From Trachythela sp. YZ-2020 (Eukaryota; Cnidaria; Anthozoa; Malacalcyonacea; Clavulariidae), in the NCBI GenBank assembly GCA_016169945.1, contig JADLSH010000395.1, positions 5,174,001 to 5,238,000 of the forward strand: DNA of 64,000 nt, written 5' to 3'. Below are positions 10,936-23,600 of the stretch, in pieces. The position numbers were made by a program, and so were the translations under genes. Below the pieces are notes generated by a model. The model was not told the origin of the DNA. It was given only the letters and a program-made list of their open reading frames with translations, and did no database searches. Position 1 is the first letter of the stretch, and each line of letters begins with the position of its first letter.

Positions 10936-11339
10936 TGCAATGCGACAGTACTACTTTACCGCATTAGAGAAAACATACAGTTGTGATGACCCACAAACTT
11001 TTAAAACTATTTGCCCGAGATGCAATAGAGCAAGGACTTTAACCATCTCGATTTCTAGTCTGGGCTAACTGATCTAACCTGTTTTCTTCTTCAAGCCTAC
11101 ATTGTAAATTAGCTGATGATTTCAAGCTTGTTAATCGTTCATATGTCATAGGTTCAATGAGACAAGATGCAAGTGTTTTTGCCCTGCTAATAGCAACATA
11201 GGATACTCCAACAGTTCTTTCAGTTTGCCAATATCAATCCATGCCTTGGCTCATAAGTAAATGTTGCCTCTCATGGAAACCTATTTCTGTCTGTGATGAG
11301 ACAGTGATTGGACATATTGGAATGCACAATGGTTGGTTT

Positions 11340-11727
11340 CAGAGATGGATATAAGAAGCTTTTTTCAGAAAAAAAATCTTCTTAATTCTTATATTCATTA
11401 TAAGAAGATCTAAGGCAATATAAGAAGATTTTCGACATTCAAACAAAACCTTAATGACGTCGCGATATGATGTCATTTTAGTAATTTGTATGATGTTTAT
11501 ACGAAGTGTCAGACAGTTGTCATATAGATCTATTGGTGAAAAACTAACAAATTTACATTAAAAATGACTGATTTACATCACAGACAATTTTGATTTCTTG
11601 AATAAAGCTATAGAAAAGTTGAATAATATAAGAAGATATGAGAAGAAATTTGGTCAAAACCAAAATCTTCTTAATATAATATAAGAAGATACAAGAATAA
11701 ATAATATAAGAAGATTTGCCATCCTTG
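11340..11727. mobile_element. small nested TIR insertion with ATATAAGAAGAT repeats
   Basis: It begins CAGAGATGG and ends CCATCCTTG, which are imperfect inverted repeats, and is flanked by GTTGGT on both sides (11,332-11,337 and 11,728-11,733; the last two bases of an 8-bp duplication differ). The interior is built from many ATATAAGAAGAT and complementary ATCTTCTTAATAT motifs on both strands. It interrupts the helicase frame of the Helitron and is therefore younger. Confidence 0.6.
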
Positions 11728-11749
11728 GTTGGTAAGACCTCTATAGTTC

Positions 11750-12680
11750 TCGAGCTCTACCATTACCGCAATAGGTAAGTCAGGCTGTCAGGTGGTTGAT
11801 GATTGTTCTGATAGATGATATGAACAACTGTTCCAGTATCCCCATTACAAAGACCAACACTTGACCAAAAATGGTTAACATGACCCTATCACATTTTGCT
11901 AGAAACACAACAGGTTCTAACCCAGACATATCATCTGAGGATATCTTTTTGGCCAATGCAGATGAATGGCAAGTATTAATATGAGCAATTGGATGCTCAA
12001 GTTTCGTTAGCTGCTCATGGTTATAATTATCGACTTGTTCATTACTATAAAACAGTCTAGTAGAATCTTCAAAGTCACATAAGTTAGTGACATCGGATGG
12101 TTGACGTGTCAGACGTAATTCCCAGTCATCGTTTATTTACAGGAGCTTAACAGCTTTTTCAAACATATGATATGCTTGATAACCTTGTTCACCAACAACG
12201 TTTGATGGTTTAGCATGGTAAAGAGGCTTGTCTGCTACTGGTGGTAATTGACCTGGATCACCAGTTAACGAATCAGAGATTTTCCTCCAAATACTCTGTC
12301 ATTACAACCAGTTGCTTGTTTGCAACGCTTGTCTATCCAACCAAAGGTAACTTGGCTAAGCATGGAGTATTCATCAACAATGATGTAGTCATTGTCATTA
12401 AGACTCTCTTGTAATCTACACAAACTTTGTCCTGTCAGGTCTTTATTACCTCTTGATCCTATAGGTACAGTAACTTTACACCTCTAATGTTATAAGCTGC
12501 TTTACCTGTAGTAGCAGTAGCAGTAACAGCACATTTACTTTGTAAAAGGTTTCTAATAGCATTAATAAGGTAACTTTTACCAGTTCCTGCAACGCCATTT
12601 ATAATTAGACATAATGGCTCTTTCTCTGATGATGTATCATCAAAATGAGACTTTACAATGTCATAAGCAAGTTTTTGCAT
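11750..12680 (-). pseudogene. PIF1-like helicase region of Helitron
   Basis: The minus-strand frame 12,680-12,459 carries the Walker A loop GVAGTGKSY and the downstream TATATTGKAAYNI motif Ia. After a frame change, Walker B-like IIVDEYSMLSQ follows near 12,400-12,350, then WIDKRCKQATG. A segment with LTRQPSDVTNLCDFEDSTRL and FISSDDMSGLEP-like text runs through 12,130-11,850. PIF1 helicases unwind DNA 5' to 3' and are the motor of rolling-circle Helitron transposition. Stops and shifts occur between blocks, so no functional protein is encoded. Confidence 0.75.
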
Positions 12681-12868
12681 TTACTAAAACTGTCGATGTC
12701 AACAACGTCATATTGCTCACGAATATCCTCTTTGTTTATTTTTATCCATGTAGGCATTTCATGGATTTGTTGTTCTGAATAACTGGCTCTGTCAAGATGC
12801 CAGTCATGAGTTGACTCTGGTGTTTGCTCAGAGTTATCAAACGGAGTGTGAAGGTCTGACAATATCAT
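12653..12868 (-). pseudogene. Helitron frame upstream of helicase Walker A
   Basis: An open minus-strand frame contains STHDWHLDRASYSEQQIHEM and PTWIKINKEDIREQYDVVDI. It leads with a short overlap and frame change into the MQKLAYDIVKSHF helicase start. Acidic text upstream (EPEDEPSEEQERTREEW, 12,930-12,870) belongs to the same protein. Such acidic linkers precede PIF1 helicase domains in these elements. Confidence 0.6.
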
Positions 12869-12990
12869 CCACTCTTCTCGAGTTCTCTCCTGTTCTTCAG
12901 AAGGTTCATCTTCTGGTTCTTGACTCTGAATGACAGCTTGTAACTCGTCACCCCATACATTGTTTTGGGTTGTTTTCCAGGGTTTATACC

Positions 12991-13341
12991 TTAAAAGTTG
13001 ATATTTACACCATTTTCAGGTAATGAATTTAATGCATCTTCATTAATTGTTAATTCAGAATAATGTGGATTATTGTTTATAAGCCACACTAAAGCATTGT
13101 GCACATTTTGTTTTCGCACTGTCACATCACTGAATGTGTTGTGTTTACCTTTAACTTTGACAATAATCACAGCCAAGTCTTTAGGATATCTTGGCAAAGA
13201 TGTTGCAAATTCTGTCACATTTTGTGGCAAGTTAATACAATTCCCTGAATAACCTCGTTGACCACCAGATTTAATATAAATTCTCATGATAGGCAAAGCA
13301 CGAGCAATTAACATTTCCTCAATTTGAGTCAAATTTTGCAA
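12991..13341 (-). pseudogene. Helitron DUF6570-like segment
   Basis: The frame begins [20 protein letters not shown] and continues [17 protein letters not shown] and [18 protein letters not shown]. The [11 protein letters not shown] and GxxGYSGNxINxPQ text is the hallmark of the DUF6570 region in PIF1-encoding Helitron-like elements, which lies between the zinc-finger-like part and the helitron-like domain. The frame ends about 120 bp before the acidic linker. Upstream (13,440-13,350) are Cys-rich fragments that would form its zinc-binding start. Confidence 0.7.
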
Positions 13342-13442
13342 CTCAAGTGGAACAGTATCATTGAATTTTCACGAAAATATTTTAGGAGATTTTTTATCTC
13401 TAGAGCATTGTGAACACGCATAAGGTGACCTTGGTAAAGATT

Positions 13443-13990
13443 TCAAGGGCCATGCCTCCTGACAAACAGTACACTGACTGACAATATATTGCACAGATTT
13501 ATGAAACTTATTAATGTTACCTTTGCCCAACATTGCTCTTCAATACCACCATTATTGGTGATGTCAAATATATTTAAATAATCCTGTTGGCTTATTTCGT
13601 GTTGCCCGCTTTTGTTTTTGATAAACTCTATCTGTGTCAGTTTCGTCTGACCGTTTTCTTTTTTGAAGTCTAATTTGTCTCTCACTATCAGTTTCCTAGG
13701 CTCTGACTGCTTTCTTCTCATTGACTCACTTTGTTTTTGAAGTCTGATTTGTGTTTCACTGTCAGTTTCCTCTGACCCTTTCTTTTTATAAACTCTCTTA
13801 CTTTTTGAAGTCTGATTTGTGTTTCACTGTCAGTTTCCCCTGACTGCTTTCTCTTTTATATTCACTAGCATTTTTAAGTCTAGCTCGTTTATCTGACTTT
13901 CTGTTTCTACTGAACGCCTCTTTTTCTGATATTCTCCATCTTTCGCACATTTAGCTTTGCTTTTGGAAGCTTTACATTCATTTAATTGCG
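13443..13990 (-). pseudogene. Helitron basic linker with degenerate repeats
   Basis: Minus-strand frames here read lysine/arginine-rich text with a repeated element of the type SESQ-RKLTVKHKSDFKK, seen about four times (13,990-13,660). Frameshifts separate the copies. It joins the peptidase-like region upstream to the DUF6570-like part downstream. The function is not recognisable beyond a nuclear or DNA-binding-like basic composition. Confidence 0.5.
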
Positions 13991-14070
13991 CAGGTACAAT
14001 TTCAAATAAGTTGGTAGTTCTATTGACAGAGAATACAAATATTGCTCCAGCTCTAGAATATTAGTAAACT

Positions 14071-14673
14071 TCATGACAACGCAGTGCCATTAGGATCAGG
14101 CATGCCAGTAGAGTCTCTGGCATGTGCGTCGAATAGATAGAAAGAATCCATTTGCTTTATTAAGGCCACCATATAACCTGCTAATATTAAAATTGCATAG
14201 CTATCATTCAAAAAAGTATTCAAAAGTGCTGTATGAATATAATAGTAGTGAGACTCAACTTCTCGGTCAGTTATAGCAAGACCTTGAAGCTCTTTTCCAT
14301 AATTTATAAACCAAATTTGGTTTTCATTTTCAGCCTCAACAGACTCTATAGAAATAGGTAAATTGTTATCATTTTGTGCCCCAATGGGCTCTACCATAAT
14401 GGGCAGATCAATGTTATTTTTTGCCTCAATGGGCTCTACTACAATGGGTAGATTGTTGGTTTGTGCCTCAATGGGCTCTACCACAATGGGTAGATTGTTA
14501 TTTTGTGCCTCAATGGGTTCTACCACAATGGGTAGATCAATGTTATTTTGTGCCTCAATGGACTCTACCACAATGGGTAGATCAATTGATGGGCTTTTGC
14601 CTGTCACGGGGTTGCCCGTGGGGGGGGGGATGGTAACAGCAAGAATTGACCATGCATAAATGGGCTCTACCAC
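14071..14673 (-). pseudogene. Helitron OTU/C76-like peptidase fragment with 13-aa repeats
   Basis: The 200-aa minus-strand frame has two parts. Residues about 25-110 are six to seven copies of LPIVVEPIEAQNN (13-15 residues each). The C-terminal half contains SYAILILAGYMVALIKQM and SFYLFDAHARDSTGMPDPNG, TALS. The GGY...YLFD.HAR..G.P.P.GTA pattern is the conserved core of the OTU/herpes-tegument-type cysteine peptidase often fused to PIF1 Helitron proteins, with the His in DAHAR as the likely catalytic His. The N-terminal Cys part is not seen. The repeats continue in broken frames to about 14,830. Confidence 0.65.
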
Positions 14674-14830
14674 TATCTACTATTTTGTGCTACCTCCACA
14701 GGTAGATTGTTATTGTTATTTTGTGCCACCTATACAGGTAGATTGTTATTTTGTGCTACGTCCACAGGTATAGATTGTTATTTTGTGCCTCAACAGGCTC
14801 CATCACTACAGGTAGATTACTATTTGTCAT
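14345..14830. repeat. tandem repeat, about 39-45-bp unit, roughly ten copies
   Basis: The unit core is CAATGGGCTCTACCACAATG followed by GGTAGATTGTTATTTTGTGCCT with small length changes. The first six or seven copies keep the minus-strand coding frame. Copies beyond a G-tract at 14,622-14,630 are diverged and out of frame. Confidence 0.85.
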
Positions 14831-15060
14831 TGTACATGAATTAACACTAACAATTGTTGGTAAGTTATCTATAGACAAAAATTCTACACAAGGGTCTAGG
14901 ACTAATAAGCCATTATTCAGAGCTTTTAAGTACATCTTGTCTCGTTGTAGTAAGACATTATTAAATGTTATTTTCGACAACGCGGACAATGGAATATTTC
15001 GTGCTGTAAGAACTCTCAAGATTTTTCAAGCTTTTCTATTGTTGATCTGACTAGATGCAA

Positions 15061-17584
15061 ACGATACAAACTTTTCCCGACCGAAGAAACACAGGTAAGT
15101 ATGGCTTTATTTCTTTCTCGTGATATCCATCAAGGCGATGAACTATTTAGTGTTCATTCTATAAGAAAGCAATGAGCCGGTTTATTGGCGCTTGAGAACT
15201 TGCAGAGCGCTTGATCCATGAGAACTTGCAGAGCACATGGAACACTAAAAATGTGCGCGCAATACAATGTTTTTTCTCGGGGGGGGAGCCCTCAATTCAT
15301 AAATTCACTTTGAGCTCAATTTTTGCCCCCAGAAATACGATAGGTTTTACAAAGATAAAGGATGAAATATAGAGTTAAGGTTAAGTGGAAAATATTCTTT
15401 TTATTCTTACATCAAGGAATGTATATAAAAAGGCTAAGAATTTATTCAGGCCAATTCTGGAATAAGACTAAAGAAACCCTACTAGTTCCTGCTTCTCTTA
15501 AAGCTTACTTTCTTTAGTTAGTCTTACACCAGCACACCACTTCCTACGGAAGAACGACCCAAACCAAAGTAATCTGGCTATGATGACACCCAAATAAAGA
15601 GAGCAGTGTGAACGACTTTTACAGTGCAGGACAGATCATAATACAGTCAAACCTGTACGAAACGGCCCCACAATAATCGGAATACAATGGAATATCGAAA
15701 GTCATTCATTAACTGGGTGATATTTTGGCAACTATTATTATGTAGATAAGCAATAATAGAATAATGGCGAACAAAGTGGAAACACTGTATAACATAACAA
15801 AGCAACGATACAGGTTTGATTATATATGCATTCCCGTACGTGAAAGCTCACAACATTGCAAAATTGTCACCCAAGACAGAAAACAGTACGAGAACTAATA
15901 TTTTTATACCATAAACAACAAAACGATAGGCTCTTAGGTCTTTGTAAATAATACTCAAATAGATAAATGTGTTTGACAAATAGAATAATGTGTGTGTTTT
16001 GTCCGCCTTGTCTCGCTTAATAGGTTTTACGTTTTGCGCATGTATTCAACATAAACCATACCAACGATTCAGCAACAACTCGGCCACGCCTGTATATATT
16101 TACCCCAGCCTCGTGGAACCTAGTTGTGACGTCACCGCTCAATGTGCACAGTGACCCAGGCTACGATATGAGGCTTCTCATGTAGATAACAATTGTCATT
16201 TCGAGTTTGTTATTAGCGAATAGTGACGGCTCTTAGTCGGTGTCCTTGTATGTATTAAAAGGAGACATAACGTCGAGGTTTTCAGTTAAAAATGTCGCAA
16301 ACTTCTCACTTCTGGCAAGTCTGGACCACGGAGTAGTGTCTGACCGGAGATCTGTCAGGCCATGCGACCAGGCCTTGTGTGTGACTGTGAATGGTACAGC
16401 TATCACTGCACTGATGCTGTCATTGTCACTGTCAGGCAACCTCGTTCCCATGGCTTTGAAGTTGACTGTCCGCGTGCAATTTGCAAGTTCAAAAATCATA
16501 CTTCAAAATCCAAAGGTCATGATTTTTTTAACAAACTAGTTGTTCAGATTTGAATAAAGTCGTAAAGTAAACAGAGCGAATCACGTAACATTATATACCA
16601 CATGGTTTTCACATTTTACTCTGTTATGATTTGTTTTTAAGTACATAAGGAATCAATAAAAGGACTAAAACGATCACTGCAAATTAACTCTGCTCGACCG
16701 CGTTTCTGTTATTATTCTCTAGTCGTAGAAATTTTCAGTCGGCAATCAGCCAATTACCAACTTTCTGGCTTGTTCCCAGGGCTTCGGCCAATTATTATGT
16801 GAACTATAGTCAATATATATAATAGCCCTATATATCATGCACATATGTGATATGTGTCAAAGAGAAACTGTACTGACGCCTAACGTATATCTTATTACCA
16901 ATATTGCGAACACAACTAATGAAAGTATGAATTTAAATATTTCAGTATTTTTTCTCGTTTTTTGGGCAGCAAAACACAACCTGGACATGGTCGTTTCTAA
17001 CTGAAAAGACAAGAATTAATTTTAGCCGTGATTCATGAATTCTGTCCAAAAGAATCCCCTGCATGGAATGTAACAAATTTAACAAATTTAACAAAACTTA
17101 ATATGAAAACGAGGCTTTTGGGTCATACACCGGTCTCCATAAATTAAGGATAAACGACCATACCACATCTGCATAGAATCACATCTGCATACCACCGAGA
17201 TACATCTTATGCTACGTGGAACACTGCTTTCATTGTAGGATAAACTCAGTTTGACGCACTATAGCAATGTTATTCTTCTCAGTAAGCGGCAAATATTCAA
17301 AATAAATATTTGTTACAACAAAAAACTCGTCTACCATACCCGCCTAAAGAACTTCAGAATGTCCTGATATTAGGTAAGTGCAGAATTGTTACTTTCAAAT
17401 ATAATTATTTCATAAACAGTAAAGTAATATTTTTCAGTTTGATGACACTTGCCTTGTGTAAACTTCACTTCTATGACGTCAGAAATATGATCAGCGAATA
17501 AAGTAAAACGGGCAGACGTTTACTGTAAACCATATTTTTCTATCTGCATCTTGGAGCAACTTTGGTGAACCGTTCTTACAAAAG
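15061..17584. other. 2.5-kb stretch without a recognised gene
   Basis: Frames up to 99 aa (16,240-16,539) overlap on both strands and match no family I know. A short tandem AACAAATTT occurs near 17,070. CTAGTTGTGACGTCACC at 16,120 resembles CTAGTTGTGACGTCATC at 56,391 and may be a shared repeat fragment. It could contain the promoter of the secreted gene that starts at 17,585. Confidence 0.4.
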
Positions 17585-17632
17585 ATGATTCGACCGTGGA
17601 TGGGTATTAAGAAACTGATATTTTTCATCCTG
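17585..17632 (+). CDS. candidate signal-peptide exon of the ShK-Kazal gene
   Basis: It has a start codon, a basic residue pair (Lys-Lys) and a hydrophobic run LIFFIL, then a strong donor GTAAGT. It is the right kind of first coding exon for a secreted protein, and lies 3.2 kb upstream of the ShK exon. Phase 0 at its donor does not match phase 1 at the ShK acceptor, so this link is inferred, not shown. Confidence 0.45.
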
Positions 17633-20600
17633 GTAAGTACTGTAGAATGAGCAAAAGGTACTGCTAAAGATATTTTCGTCGGTATGGGATTTCTAAACTA
17701 ATTTGATTGAATTTCCACCTGACTTTACAATTTGCAGCTAAATTTTTCAAACTAGGGTTGAGTGTATACATTAAACACACTATCCTCTAGATCTGATCAT
17801 GTATGATTCAAATATATATCATCATATATGCATGCATGACACACTTGTTGTGTTAACGTCTATTTTCGACGCAAGCACATTAAGGAATAATTTAGGCGAA
17901 GTGCTTTGACATATAAAGAAATGATTAGTAAACACTAAATAAATAAACATCTCCAAGGAAAGGTTTAACCATAATCTTGGAAAGAAATTCGCCTTAAGGT
18001 CCTTTTACTTTCCAACTTTCAAGCTTTCATACACACGATCTGTTGCTGTACTCAGTGTAATCTATAGACGAACGTGAGGTCACATATGTATGATGCATGT
18101 TGTGTAAGATTTTATGCTGCATGGATATCAATACCCCTCATTCTTTGGTGCCGTTCTAAGTCCCGGACAATCAAGTTTTGAACGGAATTCTTCGGGCTCT
18201 ATTTCAATGTGCGTCAGTGCCATGATGAGGTTTATTAGCCGAGCAGGGAACGCAAAACATGAAGCATTTCGGGCACACATTAAAAATAACATGGGAAAGA
18301 GAGGACTTCGGGAATTAACTTTCTATTAAAATTTGGACACTTAACTATAATATACTCCCGAATATGCCAACTCCTTATTTTCAACTGTTTTTCAGTTGTC
18401 ATATTAATATAAGTTTCAGATCAGGATCATCTTTAAATTGATCTTCATTTCTTTCATCACTTCTACCAATGTTTTATCAATCAAGTCAATTATCCTTAAT
18501 ATAGCGAACGGCAGTAGTATTAGTCATGATAGAGTAAATTCTATCGACGCATCATTGATATCGGATAATAAACGTTTGTATATATTCTGAGAACGTACTA
18601 CTACTGCCTTTGCTGTGGCAAACTGAGTTGTTGTCAAGGTTTACTCCCGAGACCTCCTGTGTAGATCTCTGTGAAATTAATCCTTAACGTAAACATGCCG
18701 GGTCGTTGATTTAACTGCGAATTCCGAATTCTCTATTTGTAAAAGAAAGCATCTTATCGTACCGTATCTTATAATGACTCGCTGCAGGCAATATTTAGCA
18801 ATTAGATTATTGAGCTCAAGATTTCTATGCATGAGGTGATAGTTGATGAGAGCGAAGCCCGAATGAACTATCATCTCATAGAAATCGAGAGCGAATAATC
18901 TAATTGTTTTAGTAGCAACCAGTAAGAAAACAGTATTTCAAAACGTTTTTCATAATTTATTGAAATAAATTCGTTAAAAATCGCGACGAGGAGATGGCTG
19001 TTTCGATAATCGCTATCTATTTAACAATTAGACAACGAGTCCGAGTTGTCTATGAGCGAATAGTCAACGAAGGCGAAGCCTGAGTCGACTATTCGCTCAT
19101 AGACAACGAGGACGAGTTGTCTAATTGTTTTAGTATACACCTTGTATAGATATATTAATTTCGAGAAAATAATCCATAATACGGTTTCTATTTCGTTCCT
19201 TGCCATTAAAAATCTTCATGCCATATTTTGTGGCCTTTTTAGCTTTCTCAGGGGTAGAATTTTCTGTCAAACTCTCCAAAAATTCCTCCGAAACGTCTGC
19301 AAAACGAGAGTTTACTGCCATATTTTTTCAGGTTTGTTTTCATTTTTCGCAAACGTTGTCCATCACGAATGGTCAACGGTTGAGTAGCCAATCAGAATGT
19401 AGGATTTGTAATGGACAATGGTTGGGTGTATACTAATTGTTAATTAGTAGAAATTGAGAGGTGTCTATTGCTTTTCCTGCATTCTGATTGGTCCAAATTG
19501 AGCCTCTAAAAAGTGATAGTCACTGTCCAGTGACTATCACTTTTTTTCAAAATGGCTTGTTCGCAAGCTGCCGAATTTAAAACAAAAATCGTTTTTTGAG
19601 CCTGATTCAAAGTTTTAAACGAAAAAAACTGCCGCTAAATTCAAGGAGGATATATTTTTGACATTTTTAAAGGTAAGCGATAACAAATACACTATTTTTC
19701 TTCCATGAAAGGCAGCGTTTTCTCGCTGTTGAAATGAACATGTATAAAACTTTTTCCGTACGGCTCAACCACTCAAGTGTTTTTTTGAAAATTATTCGTT
19801 TTATCCTCATTTATATCGTTATATTCAGCAAAAACCTAGCTGTGATATATTTTTAAAACCATTCTACCTTGTATTTGAGCCCTTCCAAAGTATTTTTCTC
19901 ACGAAATTGTTTGTTTTTGTTTCGCTCCGACATGTTTTTGACACTCGTCTTTTGCCGGCATGTTTTTAATAAACGACCACTGAGAAAAGCGATGAATTTT
20001 GTCCTATATAGCCTTTTCAACTGACCTCATAACTTTCTGTGTTTGTTTTTCTCTTTGAAATTTCTACTAAAACAATTAGTCGCCTCAGGCTCGGTGATTA
20101 CAAGCATATAGGCTTGTAATCACCTCGCCTTCGGCGACTAAGTTAAATAGTCAATAAGAAACCAATCTCATGGGGACGTAGACATCACTTAGTTGGTCTG
20201 CAAGTCATCTAGCAATTCACATGAGAAAATAACCTGATGACCTCCATCTGTTTCTTTCCAGGCTTGCTGCTTCATTGTGTCAAAGAATGGAGTTTTTGCA
20301 ACAGGTATACAGACATTATAAGAAATGTTAGACGTTTTCACAAAAAATAGAAGAAATTGGACGACCTTCAATTAGATAGCCAAAAAACCCAAGAAGATTT
20401 ATATCCATGTAATGTACGTGGTAATAAATGACTTCATAAATATTATTCACAAATCGTCCAAAGTTCAAATAATAATAATTATAAAAATATAATCCACCGT
20501 AAATTGTATACAGTACATGCATGAAGATTCTTGAAACAGTGGGATTGAAAACCAACATCGCAGACCAAACTTTCTAAAATGAAGATGAACGTGTAAACAT

Positions 20601-23600
20601 CAAATGTATCCTAATTTGTTGGCTAAGAAGAGTTGAAATGTACATGATTGGTAAAAATTAAAAACCATAGCCTGGAGACGAGAATGAAGAAAAACGAAAC
20701 AAATTCATCAAGTTAATTAGTGAGAGATCAGACACCAGTTACTCTTCTCGCGCTTTTCCTAGAATGATGGTGAAACACGCAGTATATAAATCTATATATT
20801 TAAATTTGTTTTCTAAGAAACAAGTGCAGGAATTTGCAGAGATTATTGGTCGACATATTGTAATATAATAAAGGATTCATGCAGAATTCATCGTCAGTGG
20901 ATGAGAAAATACTGCCCAGATACATGTGGAATGTGTAAACAAAGTAGACAAGGTAAGCGATGCGCCAATGAAATTTTACACGTTTTTGGTCGATATCAAC
21001 TCATCTTCATGTGTATTATTTGCATATACATACAAAAATACTGAACTCTATTTGCAAATTTTGCCATAAGGACAGGGAACTCACACACAGTGGAACTCCA
21101 ATTACAGAGTTCCCAATTGTGTTGATGTGAGCAAAATATTCAAGTAGGCGATTTCTTAGGAGTGTTGGAGCCTTATGGCAAATAAATTGTTTGTTTGTTT
21201 GTTTGTTGTCAAATCTTATATATATAACATTTTTCTTCGACAGTAAATCCTTGTCAACACCACAAATGCCTATATCACAGCAGATGTACTGTTACTAACC
21301 TGCACACCGCGAAATGTCTTTGTCAGAATCTGTTTGATTGCCCAAAACAACATTCGTTTGTGTGTGGAACGGACAGGGTAACCTACAGAAACAACTGTAC
21401 CTTGAAAGCAATTGCTTGCAGGCTCAAGAAAAACATCAGAGTTTACTCAACTGGCTTTTGTAGTAAGTTAATTATATATTTCAGATATTTTCTCTTATTT
21501 TTTACTGATCTCGCTACCAGTTGTTCGGGGTTTATCTTCCCTCTTGAGTTCTGACATTACAAAGCTAGTGATTGGTCGCAAGTCAGTGAAAATGTAAGTC
21601 TTCGAGAGTTTTAACTTCTGTGGGCCATGGAATTGAATTATTGAAAATCGGGAGTGAATAATTCGATTTCGATTTCGAAACTCGGAATATGAAATAATTA
21701 AAACAAAGTGTCTTGTGAAAAGTGATTATGGTTTGTTTGTTTGTTTGTCGATTTTTACAAATAGGAATGAGTCTTTCTCACAGCTGATGATGCTCAAAAC
21801 ACTCATTCCTTCTCATTCCCTCTTCTATATGCGATGATTTGAGTCTTGTTTGACCAGGACTTAACGGGCTGGTTTGAACAAATTATTGAAGACAAGTTGG
21901 AAAGGCACGACCTCTTAAATTTAAAGGCACGATTTATTCTGCCTTTTATTCATCTGAAAAAAGAACTTTGGTTATTATTTTGGATGAGGTGGGCCAACCT
22001 TGTCCCCAGTGCCTTTTCTGAACATAAGAGGAGTTAGTGCCTCCAATAGTCCAGTGCATGGCCGGTTCGTATGCTTTGTGCTGTATGAAAGCTTGTTTAA
22101 TTTTGTTTGAATATTTCTTCTTCAGACATGCCTACCTATATTCCAGGTAAAATGTGAACTGTAAGAACTGCTGAAAAATCTTGAGACAACCTACGGAACC
22201 AAAGATTGTCCATGCATGTTTTAACCTTTTTTAAGCTACATGACATATGCATGGTATATTGAATAAATTGTTTTTGTTAATAGAAATAACCCAAAGGCAA
22301 AGCAATCCGGGTTAATAATTTAACAAATGCTAATAAAGTATCGTTAAATTTTACATGAAAATCTCGAAACGAGTAGAACATTATCTTATGTTACAAGTAT
22401 TTATTGTTTGGTCATTTAGAATTTCCTTGCGCACATGTTAAGTGTCGAAATTTTGCAAAATGTCAGGTTACGTCAGAAGGTGTGGGGAAATGCAAGTGTC
22501 CATCTTATGAGCAATGTTTAAGTATCCCCAGGCCTATATGTGGCAAGGATGGTGTGACGTATTTCAATCAATGTTTCTGGAAAGTGAAGTCGTGCACAGA
22601 AAACGTCAGGATTCCTATAACAAGACGGGGAAGATGTGGTTAGTATAGAACTTAGTAGAGTCATGCAAGGGGTGTCACCTTCACCACAGCTACAAGAATA
22701 CATGCACTTCTCCCCCAGATACTCACCTGTAACTGCTGTAAGTGACTGCTACTTACCTACATGTAAATTCTGACATGCGGCCATTACTTTATAAACTAGG
22801 TGGGGAGGGGCAAGCCAGAGACTCAAGAATACGACAATTCTCTGGCGGAGGACCTCCAGACTTTCTACAGGCTCGCACATCTCCAGTTGATGTGATTTCT
22901 CCGAATAGTTATATATCACTCATGCATGGTCTTTTGAGATCGCCATATTGAATTTTGGTATCCACTGTATTCTTATATCATGAAGTGTTACATTTGTTCC
23001 TACCACAGAAATTCAGAAATCGCAGGAAATCGGAGAAAGTCAAAATATAAAGTTACACTTGTACGGTTGGACCACTTGGACTTTTTCGGTTTAAAAAAGA
23101 CACACTGGGCTTTGCATTCATTTACTTAAAACCATGTCTGATTTATTTTCTTAATATGTGTTATGAACGTAGCCGTATCACAACGAATAAACGCTTCGAA
23201 AGCGCCCGGTGAACCAAGAAGTGAGTTTATAATATAACATGTTTACTACGCGAGCTGTGATTGGTCAATACCCGTGCAGGATGAGACAATCATATGTCGA
23301 CGATTCTTCGTAATCCATGCATAACTACGTAACTCCAAACTATAAATAAAGCAATGATGTATTGACTATAACTGAGTAACATCGAAAGCAATCCATTCAA
23401 TTTTTTTACAGCAGGATGTAAACCAACCTTTGAATTTTTTTAGTCGAAAATATTACCCAACCAATTTCTCTGTGAAGACAACGGCCCAGGCATAATAACT
23501 TATGTGCCCAATTAAAGGATGATAGCATTGTTTAGTCAAAAAATCCTTTGATATATCATGAACTTCCCATATTATCAACTTCCATGGAGTTTCAGTATTC

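Larger units (their letters stand above)
11050..15060 (-). mobile_element. decayed Helitron-type transposon (PIF1 helicase class)
   Basis: Read on the minus strand from about 15,050 down to 11,050, successive broken frames give these parts. A repeat-containing region and an OTU/C76-like peptidase domain come first, then a basic linker, a DUF6570-like segment, and a PIF1-like helicase with Walker A and B. This order is characteristic of large animal Helitrons and related PIF1-encoding elements. Many frameshifts and at least one nested insertion (11,340-11,727) show it is inactive. The Rep/HUH endonuclease part was not recognised, and no canonical 5'-TC or CTRR-hairpin ends were fixed, so the outer limits are approximate. 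Confidence 0.75.

Noticed and set aside
14363..14659. Plus-strand frames with SMGSTTMGR repeats
   Set aside because: Antisense shadows of the Helitron repeat; the minus-strand frame continues into a recognisable peptidase domain.
16233..16539. Overlapping 88-99-aa frames on both strands
   Set aside because: No recognisable motif, no splice structure or homologous family known to me; left as unannotated sequence.
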